Assembly (NCBI RefSeq): GCF_043641665.1
Contig: NC_092191.1
Location: 22,779,581-22,843,580, forward strand
Direction of reading: 5' to 3'
Length of the DNA stretch: 64,000 nt
Source of the DNA: Enoplosus armatus
Lineage: Eukaryota > Chordata > Actinopteri > Centrarchiformes > Enoplosidae
The position numbers and the translations under genes were made by a program. How positions within the stretch are numbered: the first letter of the stretch is position 1; each line of letters starts with the position of its first letter. Of this stretch, positions 12,694-25,250 are shown piece by piece. A model generated the notes under the pieces. That model saw only the letters and a list, made by a program, of their open reading frames with translations. It had not been told where the DNA came from and searched no databases.

Positions 12694-12855
12694 TTTGCCG
12701 TCATTGTAGAGGTTAGGGTTAAAGCGCACGCTGTGTCCGCCGGTGGTCTCCAGGTTGACCAGCGGAGGCGAGTTGGGATAGTCCTGGGGAAAATACACGT
12801 CGAACTCGAAGCAGCCGTTGGCGTACGGGGTGTCGGCTGGGCCTGTGATGAGAAC
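12694..12855 (-). CDS. birc6: birc6 exon 16 of window: UBC core
   Basis: Fifty-four codons, [20 protein letters not shown] through [14 protein letters not shown], phase 0 at both ends. Acceptor tttacag before GTT at 12855; donor AAA followed by gtaagt at 12693. This is the beta-sheet core of the E2 fold: the tight PYANGCFEF strand, the [11 protein letters not shown] proline turn, and the NPNLYNDGK stretch that takes the place of the HPN motif of ordinary E2 enzymes. The match to vertebrate BIRC6 is near-identical. Confidence 0.98.
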
Positions 12856-15800
12856 CTGTAAACAAAAAGGGGTGGCGGAAGGGCTTTAATACAACACAAA
12901 CAGCCCGACAAAGGGTAGTTATCAATCACACAATGAAAGGGGTTAATTAAAGAAAGGTGGATGCACTGATAACAGTAAATATGGATTAAACAGAGGCAAA
13001 AAATGGTGCTGACTCTCTTTTCCACAGCCACAACAATGAATTAACTACAAGGCTAAAGGGTGAAATTGGCAGAGAGAAGGAGACCAGTTCCATCTGCAGT
13101 AGTCGTGGCGTTTGTAGCAAAAACTATTCATTTCCTCACTAAATGAGATTAGCTCATTAATCAGAAGAAGAAACACAAGCACTCAAAAACTGTTATAAGG
13201 ACCCGAATATATATTTAAATATAAACAAATGATCTAAATCAACAGTAATATCTCTAATAGCAGGCAGCGCCAACTTCAAAAACCATAACAGGAATAGGCT
13301 TCAAGGATTTAGGATTTAAGATTGGGCACACAAAGATAATGGATCTTTGATAAGATTTTGCAGCGGACTGCATGCTTACTGTGGTTGATCACGAATTTCA
13401 AGCACAACTGGGGCAAAACTCAGGACTGTGTCTTTACAAAGCCTTTGTATTGAGGGCATTCTGTATGGCCGATGAATGGAAAACCTTTTTTTTCCTCCAC
13501 CTTGCCAGCCCTGTTGTCAAAACGAGGATCTGCTCTGGAGCATCAGGGTCTTAGCCAGTGACAGCCGCGTCAACTGGCTACGACTACAGCAGAACTCCTC
13601 TGCACGGGTGACTCAACGCATCATTTAGACTTAACGATGGAACAGACGTGGCCCAAGTCTAATGGGGGGGGGAAAGGCTAGGGTCGTTTTTTGAAACTCG
13701 AGAGCGGACGGAGTGTGACAGAGCTCTGCCAACACTGCCAGACTTGCGAGACTTCAGGCAGGCTGGGCAACACTGAAAGAGAGAAGGCACTGCATATACA
13801 GTATGTGGGGGCTACAAGGTTCCTTTAGAAGACACAAAAAGAAATGTGGGACTATGGTACGGATGCAGGATCGTGAAATGACTGCCTAACCCATCCTCAC
13901 TGGGGCCTGTGCACTACGGAGGATCAGCCGAGAATTGCCAACCAAGGTGCTCATCTGTACTACCTCTAGGCTGGTGAACGAGCTTCCTGGATTATTTAGG
14001 TGAATGCAGTACCGCCTCAAAATGCTCCCGAGCCATCTGTAGTAAGCGGTTGCAATGTTTCACCTGATCTGGAAGCTGAAACATTCTAAGTGGCACACAG
14101 CAAATAAAGACTTTTATTTACATCTGGTGGTAAATCAAAGCCAACTGGACTTGCTGTAGATTTCTTGAAGACGGGCCGCATATGGCCACATTCATTTAGC
14201 AGAAAGACGGGAAACAGTCCTGTGTTAAAACTACATGAGGAGCTATTGTGGGCGTGCGGTGTACATTCAGGTTCCCGGGGAGACATGAAATAAGATCCAG
14301 GGATTCCAGTTTGAGTAATAGATCCATGAGTTTGAAGGCTTCTCAGATGCCAAAACTGAAATAGAAGATTTTACAGCTCCGGAAAATCCCGGCGACAATT
14401 ATTTTATCTTTACTTCAGCTTTTTTGCTGGACAACCCTGCGTTGGGGGGGGGGCTGTGCTTTCCCCATGCGGTCTGAATATGGCCTCACAAAAAGGCATT
14501 CCACATCCCTTCCCAGGCAGTTTAAAGGATCTGCCCACCCCCACGTGTTCTCAGGTATTTTGGCTGATTAGACCACTGCTCAGTTTAAACGGTGGGCAAA
14601 ACTCTGTGAGGTCACCGGACTCCTTTAACTAATGAGAATGATAAAAGGTGTAAATTTGTCCCAACAAAGAGTACTTATTGTAGTAATTGAGAACTCTCAC
14701 ACGTGTTCTTATTTCAGAGAAGAACACTGACCCTTGTCTAAACCACCACATCGGTCTGGAGTCGCGCTGTCAGGGTGTGTAACACTGAGATGACTCGGCA
14801 ACTACACTTGCAATATTTCCTGAGGGCGCTGAGCACCATTCATGCATTAAGTTTATTTTGACATGACCATTCAGAGCTTCTAACCAAAGTTGGGTAAATC
14901 TGGTGGGGAAGCATTTCAAGACTGAAACCAACTGTGCCACTGCGACGGGCTCGTGGATAAACGCAACGGGCTGCTTTTTCGGTACTAATGTGAGGCTGCA
15001 GGGGCGAGGTGCAAGGATGTACTGACCCCTCACAGATCATGAGATTTCCACCTCGCCAGCCACAGTCCCATTCCGCCAATGCTCCTTAGGCCATGCTATT
15101 CTTGGGGGGGGGGGGGGGGGGAGTAATTTCGGTAGGTTTGTATGAACATGTTTGCATAACAAAAGTGTGCACTGCTGTGACAGGGCTGTTGGCTGTGGAC
15201 GAAAATCTTATCCTTTTATACCCCACTTTGTGATCACAGCTAAAATGTATTATGGTTGTTCTGCTTGGTGGTAAAATGGATAACATTTTGTGCTTCAAGT
15301 TCTTTGTTTGATGTTTCAAAATGTATGATTTGACCACTCGCCCTTCACATTGTTTTCATGGCAAATCAAACAGTAGAACAGTATTCCCTCAGCTGCCTAC
15401 GGTTTTGCCGTGTATATTTCCTTTCATACCTACATTAGTTACTTCAATATTTTGTGCACGGATAAAAATGCTGTTATGAGCGTCATTCATTATCTATTTT
15501 GCTTCCGACGTTGTTGGTATGCTGTGGACTTTCATTACGGGGTTCCTTTGCCGTAACCGAGCTAAACAGATGAGGATTGTGACATTTAGCAAAGGAAGAC
15601 TTGCCATTAATAAACTTGAGCGGGGGAGAGCCATCTATTAAATGTCACTGGGGCAATGAGTAAGAGCTGTCATTGACAACGCTGTGTGGTATAAACGTCA
15701 GCTGCAGAAACAGTACAGTGCACAACATCCCTTATGGGTGTGTTCCATCAGTTATATTCATGATATCATAACACTGACGCATTTTACTACAACGTTGTTG

Positions 15801-15911
15801 TACAATGACTGTTGTTGGGTCATCAAAACTAATCATGGTTCTACGTCTCAAACATTCGTACTCTGGTGCCCGGCCTAATACAGTTGATAAGACGTTGAAG
15901 CAGCACTTTAC
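12856..15911 (-). other. birc6: birc6 intron (between window exons 15 and 16)
   Basis: GT-AG intron of 3,056 bp. Apart from short G runs (13665-13672, 14443-14452) and a long one at about 15104-15121, I see no repeat family or exon. Confidence 0.85.
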
Positions 15912-16129
15912 CTTCATGATGTCCAGTCTCTCCTCGTCGCAGCGGACAAAGACACTGGACGAGGACGACAGGGGCAGAGAGGTGGACAGGGTGACTGCCT
16001 CCTGGGCGAGGCGGCGGGATCGGGCTGCACTGTTCGTATCGCTGGCGTTCTTCACCTGAGACATGTAGTGGTAGTTGACCTTGAACATCACTTTGCCATC
16101 CTCGTCCTCGGAGACCATTTCGAAGGTGT
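15912..16129 (-). CDS. birc6: birc6 exon 15 of window: start of UBC domain
   Basis: The exon is 218 nt: two bases completing a split Asp codon, then 72 codons from TFEMVSEDEDGKVMFKVNYH to DEERLDIMK. Acceptor ttccag, donor AAG followed by gtaaag. It spans the acidic EDED turn, the Ser-rich ALTSTSLPLSSSSS-like segment typical of BIRC6, and RCDEERLDIMK, the first helix and strand of the UBC domain. Sequence matches vertebrate BIRC6 closely with minor fish substitutions (ASDTNSAARS). Confidence 0.97.
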
Positions 16130-16844
16130 CTGGAAAAGAGAGGAGACCAGAGTGAGGGAGGTTGTGAGAGTGTCACTGTCCTGTAAAGTACCCATTCTTA
16201 CATCCAACTACACCCAAAAACCTATCGTTACCACCTGTCAACACTCAACGTAACAATGTCCCACATTGCCCATGTAGAAGCATTTAGAAGTCAAGCTAAA
16301 AAGTGTTTGTTAAAGGAGAACGCAATATTGCTTGGACTCATTGGATTGGCTAAAAAAACTTTTATCTTGGTCTGAACAAACAAAAACTTTCTTTCAGCTT
16401 TTCTTAAGCTAGAAGCAAAATCACACTTGTAGTGCGAAATCAACTTCAGTCAAAAACTCTCCAGTTCCATCCAACTGAATGTCTTTTAGCCTTACAAATA
16501 AAAGACACTCCCCTGTATAAATGCAACGATACAATAAAAAGTCTTGTTATAATCTAGCCCTGTCTTGAGTTTTCTATTTCTACTCTGTCTGCACATTAAA
16601 ACAACAGTCACGTGTTTACAGTCACGTCACTAGCAATTACTTCAGACATCAAGCTGCTTACAAAACCAATTACAACACAGCAAAAAAAAACAACAGTGTA
16701 ATTAATCCTGACATGGCCGAATGAAGAGTGACGGACAAGACAAAAGGGACGAGCAGGGCAAGAACGTAGCCCGAGTCTGCCTCCCTTTCAGAGTTCTGGC
16801 ATCGTGGGCATTCTGTATCTTGTCAAACAGGGGATGGAGACATA

Positions 16845-16883
<39 letters not shown>

Positions 16884-16927
16884 TTGGGAAAAGGAGGAGG
16901 AAGTCTATAGAGGAATGGCGAACTCAC
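16130..16927 (-). other. birc6: birc6 intron (between window exons 14 and 15)
   Basis: GT-AG intron of 798 bp. It carries a (GT)n microsatellite at 16849-16881, ending within 50 bp of the upstream exon's donor site. Nothing else was recognised. Confidence 0.9.
16849..16881. repeat. (GT)n microsatellite near a splice donor
   Basis: About 16 GT units. On the birc6 (minus) strand it reads (CA)n and starts about 47 nt inside the intron from the donor at 16927. Intronic CA repeats close to donors can bind hnRNP L and modulate splicing; whether this one does is unknown. Confidence 0.95.
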
Positions 16928-17038
16928 CAAACTGCAGCTTCTTCATGGCAGCTACGTATTTTTCCTCTAGAGAGCGCAGAATGGACAGGGGCTTGGGCCG
17001 ACTTGACACCTTCTTTGAAGACTCCACCAGCTTCCTCT
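16928..17038 (-). CDS. birc6: birc6 exon 14 of window
   Basis: The exon is 111 nt: AG completing a Glu codon, 36 codons (RKLVESSKKVSSRPKPLSIL, then RSLEEKYVAAMKKLQF), and a final G that pairs with the next exon to give Asp. Acceptor cttgccag after a C-rich tract, donor gtgagt. Matches the LGEYSKK..PKPLSVLKSLEEKYVAVMKKLQF segment of vertebrate BIRC6 just before the UBC domain. The PKPLSIL..LEEKYVAAMKKLQ part looks helical and is the most conserved portion; the first ten residues are fish-divergent. Confidence 0.94.
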
Positions 17039-17559
17039 CTGGCAAGTGGGTGGGGGGTTTGGGGGTGGGAGCAAAAAAATGTGATTTGAGAGTGAAAAAA
17101 AGATCAGGTTGGAGGCATTTAAGAGAGTAACCGTGGCCGAGAAGCGTCAGTTTCAGGACATCTTTCCCTTGTGAAAACCCTGCAGAGGCCGGCCTGCCTG
17201 CCTGCCACGGGGCTATTTATCAGAAAAGGCACCTTAGCGAGCAACCAGCTGCAGTCTTTGCACTACTCTTTGTCAACAACACGCACAGATACGGGCATGC
17301 ACATAAAGAAGCACTACAGAAAGGCTGGGGGGAACAACTTTGACAAATCAATCTTAACTAGACGTGAAGGTGAAAACTGCTTCTATACAACACACATTAT
17401 TGTCAAGAGCATTACTGCATTAGGGTTTTTTTTCCAAAAGGATAACTGCAGTTTATTACACCGTGGATGGCCGTTGGTCCCATCAGTTACGATGACATTG
17501 TACTCACCACCGCAACTGCTGAAATCTCAGAATGCAGTAACACCGCTGCAAATAAAGTC

Positions 17560-18045
17560 AGACGGGCGACAGGCACATGTGGTCAGACCATAGACGACCA
17601 AAACGTCTCAATTGCCCCCCTGGTGGCTGGCTGCAGTATAATTCATAAGCCCCGCCCCCCTCCACATTAGCAGATGGGACATGGGCCAAACTAAAAAAAT
17701 CAAAGTACAAATACATTTTTTCCCCAAAGATGGTTTCTGTCATTTTAGGTAGTTCTTATCACGCTGATGTTTGTTCAAGCGTTTACTTTTGTGACAAGTT
17801 TGGTTTTAATTCGTTATTTGATGCCATAAAAACGGGGTGACACGTCATGACTGACAGCTGAGTTTGACTGCGGCGTGCTTGCAATTGGGTTGGGCAGGTG
17901 TATGGGCGGGACCTTGATACTGTGGCTCCACCCCCCTGATCACCACTGCGCAGGCTCTGGCTCCAAATGACGTGTAGCACTGCGTGTTCCCAGATATCAG
18001 CAACTTTAGAAATAATGGCCAGAGCTACCAAAATAAAAGGTACTT
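17560..18045 (-). repeat. Dispersed teleost-type repeat (class unknown)
   Basis: On the minus strand this stretch carries the wording CCATCTGCTAATGTGGAGG, GGGGCGGGGCTTATGA and CAGCCACCAGGGGGGCAA, which I recognise as recurring in fish genomes. A related CCACCAGGGGGCAA word occurs near 39628. Borders are approximate and I cannot assign a transposon class by eye. Confidence 0.45.
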
Positions 18046-18586
18046 TGAGAGCGCTGTCACTCGAGGATATCGGTGCTCCGTTATTTTGAAGGCAACTCCA
18101 CCACCGCAGCTAGCAGCTCAATCTGACCCCTACTAACAACCTGTACAAAATGCTGCTGCTAGCCACATGTTCTGCTGTCATCACACAGCCAAACACAGTC
18201 GTGACTTATAGTAGAGGTTAGCAATGTGGCATGACTGATAGAGCAAATTCGCCATACTAATATCATAAAGATTGTTTATTTGGTCTAACTGGATAATCAA
18301 ACTTTGAAGCAACGTTTTTTGTTTTCTCCACTGGAGGTGAAGAGGTGTATATTTCAGGGATCTTATCATTTATTCGGCCTGTTCAGGCAGCACAGGTATA
18401 TGGATGCTCGAGAGGAATACTTCCTCTCCTCGGTCAATACTAGATATTATATTTCTCTGTCCTGATTCAATCATTATCAAGGCCCTTGCGTCGTAAGCTC
18501 CACAACTGTGCGTGATGTGTGATTCCCGAGGTCTTTATCGTATGGATTTCTTTATGTGAAGTGACATGACATTGATCTTTATCTGT

Positions 18587-18617
18587 ACCCCCCCCCCACC
18601 CCACCCCCCCCACCCCC
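18587..18617. repeat. C-rich low-complexity tract
   Basis: Runs of 5 to 11 C broken by single A. The minus (birc6 sense) strand is G-rich with four or more G runs, so a G-quadruplex is formally possible. Confidence 0.85.
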
Positions 18618-18726
18618 GAATGCACACTTCCACCACATCTAATGGCATTGACCCACCTAAGTGATCAGTTAGAAGGCTGTTTAGCAACAAGGTGATGGGG
18701 GAGGTTTAATGTAATCATTTTATCTC

Positions 18727-18760
<34 letters not shown>
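18727..18760. repeat. (CTTT)n microsatellite
   Basis: About eight CTTT units; purely pyrimidine on the plus strand. Confidence 0.95.
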
Positions 18761-19408
18761 CCATGTACACAGCTTGGAGAGGCTCACAAAAGGTGCCAAG
18801 GATTGTGGGGCAATTTCAGATACAGGAGCTCAAACGTGTACAGTCCATTATGGACATCTAGAGCCACACAGCCACATGAGAAGGAGTCTTACCGAGAGTT
18901 GAGTTTGACCTGTAGCTTGAGACCATTTGGTCAACTTTCAAAAACAGGGCCGATAGCCTCCTTGATTAAAAATAAATGGCTTGGCTTCAGTCAATCACAG
19001 CTGGGGGAATTCAGACTTTTTGGTAAGCTAAACTTAGAGACCCATTTTCTTGTCCTTGCACCAAGAGGGCAGGACACAGACAACAGATGAGGGTGTGGGA
19101 GACAAATGGAGAGAGACTGGAGACCTGCTGAAATTTTTCAGATCTAGTCAAGAGAAGGGAAATGAAAAATACTGGATGCCAGCCAACAAGTGTTTTAAGT
19201 CAGGGAGAGAGTGAGGAGAGAAATGTGGGCTTAACATTTCTGCTCAAAATCCCAGACTCCAAACTGGGTTTGTGTTGGGCACAAGTTCAAATGTACTGAT
19301 GTAAATATGTACCGTGGTTACCCAAGAGTCTTCAGGCTTTGATTTAAATCAGATGCAACAGTGTTTGGCAATAAAGCCGCGTGTGTGTGTGTGTGTTTGT
19401 GTACATAC

Positions 19409-19554
19409 CCTGGTTGGCCTGCCGTAAGCTGGTAGTAGCGGCGTAGACTATCTCAGCTGTCCTCTGGATGTCAGGCACCAGCAGAGTCAAGCCCTCGGGC
19501 TCTGGATCTGAGCTATCCGTCTTCATCACACCTTTACTCTTATCTTTCTTTGAC
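19409..19554 (-). CDS. birc6: birc6 exon 13 of window
   Basis: The exon is 146 nt: G completing an Arg codon, then 48 codons from SKKDKSKGVMKTDSSDPEPE to TTSLRQANQ, then a G. Acceptor tgttccag, donor gtatgt. The conserved part EGLTLLVPDIQRTAEIVYAA matches vertebrate BIRC6; the lysine-rich start (SKKDKSKG) corresponds to the divergent KRENVKTGVK linker of mammals. The junction with exon 14 restores Glu as in other vertebrates. Confidence 0.96.
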
Positions 19555-21237
19555 CTGGAACACACACAAATATACATTCAGCCACAACGTGACATTGGGT
19601 GCTGCTTGGATTTCACCTGAATTGAACTTGAATTATTCACAAAGATGAAGCGAGCTGTTTTCCCTTTAAGTTTCCAAAAGGACACCGTAATGGTGATGAG
19701 AATGGTAATGCATTAACATATACAATGTTATATACACACATCGACTCGGTAGACGTGTTGACTAGTGATGCCTTGAGCTAAGCTGGAAATAGGATCAGGG
19801 TTGATAAAGGTATTTTTTTTATCGAAAAAGCTGCTCCAATTCTGATCTTTTGCACAATAAACAGCAGCCAGCAGTCTCAATTACTTAAATAATAAGGCCT
19901 GTAATAATTATAGGACATATAGTACTGTAGGATACCGTTAAAGGAAAGGAAATGTTAAACACATCTAAACTGAACCAACTGCCAAGATTTGAATCCAGGC
20001 CAACATTAGGCTGTGTGTACCCCGACCATCTCGGCCGGACAAATGATTTTAAGATTACAAGTGGAAATACAAGTCTGCAATGTTCCACCTAGAGGTTTTT
20101 AAGTGAGTTTTACGTGTTGCAGAAATTGCGATTTTAAAGATATAGTCTTATTTAATGTTACCGAGGCAAATTCAACAATTAATTGTGATATGTGATATGG
20201 TAGGGCTGGAATATATCTCTGGATATATAAGTGTGGCCAATGATGAAAAAAAAAAAAAAATCAGTGAGGAGGACAACTTGATGGCAGCATTGGATTTTTA
20301 TATGAGTTTCGTATCGGCGCAATGAAGTACCAAGTATTTCATTTATTGGATTCACCAAAAAACAGACATTCCCGTTTGGTTATTTTATGTACGTTGTGAT
20401 ACATGCACGTATACGTGGACTGATGGACTACTTTGCCCTCTCTAAATTTCAATTGATACTGCTTAGCCCTAATATCAGAGACCCATTATTATTCCAGTAA
20501 CATTCATCCTAAGCCTTTAAAAGATGAGTCACTAGCTGAGTTACACATTTCTAACTGTTCTTCACTTGTTAATGGAGCAGATTTAATTCTTTTTGATATT
20601 TCAGCTACAAACACAAAGAGCGAATCAAATTGTAAGTTTGGAGCTGTCAGTGGTCTCAAATGTTGCCTGGACCAAGCTTCAGTAGTCCACTGCTGTCTCC
20701 TTGACTTATAACGAACTATGGAGGTTGTTCTTCCCGTGGTACCTTAGATGAACCACAGGATGGCTGCTGCAACATTCATGACAAGCATTCTCTAAAAATG
20801 CCATCAGATACATCATTCATAATCAGCCACTTTGACTTGATGTATGTATGTATGTATATACACACTGCACGTGTATGCCTCGACAAGAAGCTAACAGGAG
20901 TGAGCCCTCTCATCTGACGGTGGCGGATTTCTCTGGTGAGACTAGCCTTTTTCCTGCTATAATGAAACACACAACACATTTATGCACATGTGTCCTTGGA
21001 CACCTACAGAAGCAGCTTAGTGATTGAATCTCAATGTGTCCTCAGTGCCTCTTGGGGTGCATTTTAATGCCAAGTTTGAACAGGGCTACGGATGTAAAAA
21101 GATTCCCAGTTCGGCAGTAAAGCAGAGAGGAGAGTGAATGATACTGGAGTGGTGAGGTCATGGCTTATGTATGTAAGTCTGTTTTAGCCCAAAAGATAAG
21201 ATATGATAGATAAGATGTGTAACAATACACCTTTAAG

Positions 21238-21286
<49 letters not shown>

Positions 21287-21360
21287 ATTTGGATTCTATA
21301 TTTCAAATTAAAATAAAAACTCTAAATGTAATTATTATTAAGTTCTATGGATTTTCTCAC
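19555..21360 (-). other. birc6: birc6 intron (between window exons 12 and 13)
   Basis: GT-AG intron of 1,806 bp with a (TATG)n tract at about 20841-20860 and a (GT)n microsatellite at 21241-21282. Nothing else was recognised. Confidence 0.88.
21241..21282. repeat. (GT)n microsatellite
   Basis: About 21 perfect GT units, starting about 80 nt inside the intron from the donor of the neighbouring birc6 exon. Confidence 0.95.
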
Positions 21361-21583
21361 CTGAGGCGATTGGTGTATGTGTCCACGCATGTCTTCATCT
21401 TGGCCAGCAGCATCCCAACAGAGGTCTGCCCCTCAGAGTGTTCTTCGTCCTCCTCCTCCTCGTCCTGGCCCGGGTCTCCGGAGAGAGGCAGCAGCAGAGG
21501 AACGAGGGCCGTGCAGGTGGAAATGGCCCTCAGTAGCTCCAGTAGGGCCCGATACAGGGGCACATGGCGTGCCATATCCAAGA
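21361..21583 (-). CDS. birc6: birc6 exon 12 of window
   Basis: The exon is 223 nt: TC completing Val, 73 codons (LDMARHVPLYRALLELLRAI ... LLAKMKTCVDTYTNRL), then AG of an Arg codon. Acceptor ctctgcag, donor gtgaga. It encodes helical-repeat sequence followed by an acidic linker (DPGQDEEEEDEEHSEGQ), longer and more acidic than the mammalian one, then the conserved TSVG.LLAKMKTCVDTYTNRLR segment. It follows the 22.6-kb intron that hosts the tunar-like gene. Confidence 0.97.
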
Positions 21584-23619
21584 CTGCAGAGTGACAAGGA
21601 GGATACAACGTGTTCAATGATCAAAAGGATAAAGGAACGAACGTGTATGTTGGTATCACCAACATGATCCTGGATCTTCCTAATTGCCATTTCTCAGAAC
21701 TCATTTCAGCCACAGAGGAGCTCCGAAAGATTTGAAAAGAATACTGAAAACATAAACGGACCGGAGGGTAGGCAATATCCCTCTTAACGACGCTAAGTGC
21801 GTGCAAAGTAACAACAAAAACTGATTTACTCTGAGCAAGAAAGGTTTTTTCATGCACTCAGCGCTGCCACTGGTAGCCAGAAGCGATGTTACAATTTGAC
21901 AGCAGCCTCCTTTGTAAATCTTCCAACCACCAGTGGCAGCGAGTTCAAGTTTATTTGTCACATATAATCATACAGGTTACAAAAATCAAAGTGAAATGTA
22001 TGTCCGCAAGGTCCCATACTTGTGCAATAATAAAGACTGAGTGTAAAATAGAATAAGAATAGAAATAAGTCATCAATAAATTATATAATAATAATAATAT
22101 AATAATAATAATAATAAATGTCTTTCAGGCAAGGTAGAGCACTGGCTTTTGTACGTTCAGTCGAAGCAACCCCTCATTGCAGGGCCTTGATTTGACATGA
22201 TTTGTACTGACATTAATGGAGGAAACTTTTTTTTGGTCCCAGTAAAATGTTTTCTTTGTTACTTTGCACCTTACATACAGTAAGTAGATTATGGTAGAAG
22301 GAGGAATTGTAAAACCAACAATACAATAAGATCTCAATCCAACATCTCCGATGTGGGGTTGAACAGGAATGCTGTGTTCTACAGTTGCCAACAGCAGCAG
22401 TGACCTAGCTGTGTGTCGTGCACATCTCTGCTCAGAGATCAAAAGACGAGGAAGGGAAAACTCCAGATTGCGTTTGAGATTGCACTGATTGTGGGAAGAG
22501 CCAGTGTCACTGAATCACGATAGATAGACAGATGGTACTTTGAGCAATCACAGCAATCTTGTGAAAGGGGATGCTGAAAATCATCAGATTTCTAGCAATG
22601 GATAAAAAGACAAATGACATGCCAAGGGAAATCCCCGAAGCGGTGAAAAGCAGCTCCAGGGCGTAGGTTGGAGTCAATAAGTAATGAGGACACCATAAGC
22701 AAGTCTACCCTAAAGAAACCCTCAAAGGCTTTGGCAGATAATGCCCCCTAATAAATTGATTAATCAATCAATCAGACGGAACAAAAGTTTGGGGGTGAGA
22801 GGCAAAATTAACAACAAGAAGTTCCGCGAAAGAATAAATGAATGCAAAGAATGCCAAATGGCCCGATCAGGAGGCGAGGAGATGAAAGTGGACTGTATGG
22901 ATGGCAGATATGAAGAGCCTGGTAGTGGTGACATATGTACTGTGTGTGTGTCTGTGTGTGCATGGCTGGTGACAGCCAATGGTCTACCTCAGTCGTTTCT
23001 AAATTCACAAACCAAACCTGACAGCTCCTACTTCTTGCCCACAGCTGAGGGCTGAAATAACAGGACGTGGATGGCTCTGCAGCCTGAGTCAGCTGGAGAT
23101 GTACGCTGAATGAATGTTCACACTTGACAGCAAGCGCTTTGGTCAAAGAATAATAATTATCTTAAGCAGTCTCTATTTTTTGTTTTTTATGTAGTGGTAG
23201 GCTTGAATCATAGACTGATAACAGAAATGGTGAAATGATCTCAACTGGTATTTTTTTTTTTTGTTTGGGGTGAGAAGGTGCTCTACATTGATTGTGGTCT
23301 GGGGCTTCAATAACTCTAAATAATTTAGTTTTTTTTTTTTTACTGGATTTCATAGTTTGCTGTGAAGTGGAAGAACTGAAATTCCAGTGGGTGTAATTGG
23401 TTGCAGTGCGTATCATAAAAACATTTTCATTTTCTGAACATCTGGTGTTGGGTGGATATTTACTAGCTAATATTACACAGCAGGCAGCAGCAACAGCGAG
23501 GATGTTTGGGTGCAAAGGAAGAACTGGGCAGTCAGCATGAGCAATGTTATGTACGCCGTGCATGAACAGATGGCAGAAGAAAATGTCAGGAATGACCACT
23601 TGGCACTGAAGACGACAGC

Positions 23620-24020
23620 GCAATGCTCACAATGACAATGCTAACATGCTAATAGTTAGCAGGGAAAGTTTACAGCCTAAATGCATAAAAATGTGACTGA
23701 ATAATAGCACTAGATGAAAGTCAAGGGATCACCAAAGTTATTACAATTCATTGTGTGCGTCTAGTTTAGCTTTGCTGTAGATTCATAACTACATATAAAT
23801 GTGTGTTCTGGGGTCAGTGTGGAGGCGCTAATCTTCATCTGTATACCAAATGTTATGCCAATTGATCGAGTAGATGTTGACATACTGGTTAAGTAAGAGA
23901 CTGAGATGAAAAGTCAGATGATCATCAAAGTCATTAGGATTTATCTTGAAAAACTATTGGATGGATTGCAGTCTGGACAAAAGTGATGGGCTGCCTGTCC
24001 GACATCGCCATCCCTAGACC
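23620..24020 (-). repeat. Dispersed repeat, copy 1 (class unknown)
   Basis: Contains GATGAAAGTCAAGGGATCAC followed by CAAAGTTATT, ACTATTGGATGGATTG, and a trailing CCGACATCGCCATCCCTAGA. Equivalent wording recurs in the window at 24870-25250, 30000-30400 and 60780-60975. GCTAACATGCTAA at about 23640 and GTTAACATG...TTAGCATGC near 30370 flank two of the copies. I recognise the wording as common in fish genomes but cannot assign a class. Confidence 0.7.
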
Positions 24021-24869
24021 CCAAAAACAGTCGAATATGACATAAACTCATATCCCTTGAGTAATCATTAGGGGTTTAGGTACAAGTATTAGTTGGCTTG
24101 CGTCAATGCTAAAACAAAATGAGAAAAACAAATGTTATCCAAGACTCAGAGGAGTTAATTCAGCCATTGTTTGTCAGTTGCGTCAAGCAGCACTTCAATC
24201 AAATACAAGGGTCAGTTGAGACAGTGAAGCAAGCATCAACAGGCTGACTGTGTGAGCCATATCATTTTCTGAGAGGGGGCTGTCTGGCGTGTGCGGAGGT
24301 ACTTGTGCATCCACGTGCTTGCCTTGAAGTGTCAGCGTCTCAAAATAAATAAAACTGCTCTTGTTTGTGGCCCCCAGACTGTTTTACATTTATATTGAAA
24401 TTCCCAGCTCCCTACTGTCCTTCTCCCAGTATCTGCTCAACACTGACCTCCCAGGCCTTTAATCTGTTCTCAGATCCTTTAACTAGTGTGTCTGGATGAC
24501 ACCTAGCGTGGAATCCCAATCCCTTCCAGATACATCTGTGTAATTACTCTGATCTTTTGTGTGGAACTCATCAGAATTCCTCCCCCTACTCTGTGTCAAT
24601 GTCAGATTGGTTTTTCCCTTACTCTGGTGGTAATAAATGCCAAGCAGACTCTACGGAAAGAGAAAAGAACAACACACGCGCATCAACAAGAAACAAATGG
24701 GTAATAAACAAGGCTAGGTAGACAAGGATGCTAGTGCCATGGACAATATAATGCACTTGGGTCCCCTGACCATCGTACAGCATTTATTCTCTTTTTTCTT
24801 TCCCGTTTTTCAGACATTGGGAAACTCGTGTTTTTTTAGCCATGGTAGCAGCGTCGATGGCCATGCTGG

Positions 24870-25250
24870 TCCATCAACCATTCACGGTCCCCAGAGGGTG
24901 AATCCCAATGACTTTGGCTGTAATCGCCACCATGAGCTTGACATATTTGCTTTTGAGTGAAACATCTCAACAACTACTGTATGGATTGCTACACAATTTG
25001 GTGCGGACATTCATGCCCTCCAGAGGATGAATCCCAATGACTTCGGCGATCCCCCGGCGATTCGCTTGTCAAAGTTTTCAGTTATCCAGTGAAACATCTA
25101 GTGGATGGAGTGGCACCAATTTTTGCGCAGACATTCGTGGTTCCCAGACAATGTATCCCAATGACTTTGGTGATCCTCAGACTTTTCATTTAGTGCCACT
25201 CGCTGATCCAATTCAGTTACTTTGAAGCTCAAATCCGTGGGGCGGGAGGA
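24870..25250 (+). repeat. Dispersed repeat, copy 2, with internal tandem units
   Basis: Three successive units begin with versions of CAGAGGATGAATCCCAATGA at about 24890, 25021 and 25146, spacing about 131 and 125 bp. Each continues toward a TATGGATTG/AGTGGATGG word and GACATTC. The unit arrangement means the repeat is internally tandem. Opposite orientation to the copies at 23620 and 60780. Confidence 0.7.

Larger units (their letters stand above)
17039..19408 (-). other. birc6: birc6 intron (between window exons 13 and 14)
   Basis: GT-AG intron of 2,370 bp. It holds a dispersed-repeat-like stretch (about 17560-18045), a C-rich tract (18587-18617) and a (CTTT)n microsatellite (18727-18760). 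No exon was recognised. Confidence 0.85.

Noticed and set aside
16852..17130. Plus-strand ORF beginning with a Cys-Val run
   Set aside because: The run is a translated GT microsatellite and the rest is the antisense of a birc6 exon.
17171..17593. 140-codon plus-strand ORF
   Set aside because: Lies in a birc6 intron, starts at no convincing context, has no family resemblance and runs into a dispersed repeat.
23162..23623. 153-codon minus-strand ORF
   Set aside because: Long Lys runs come from poly-T tracts and no domain is recognisable; adjacent to a dispersed repeat.
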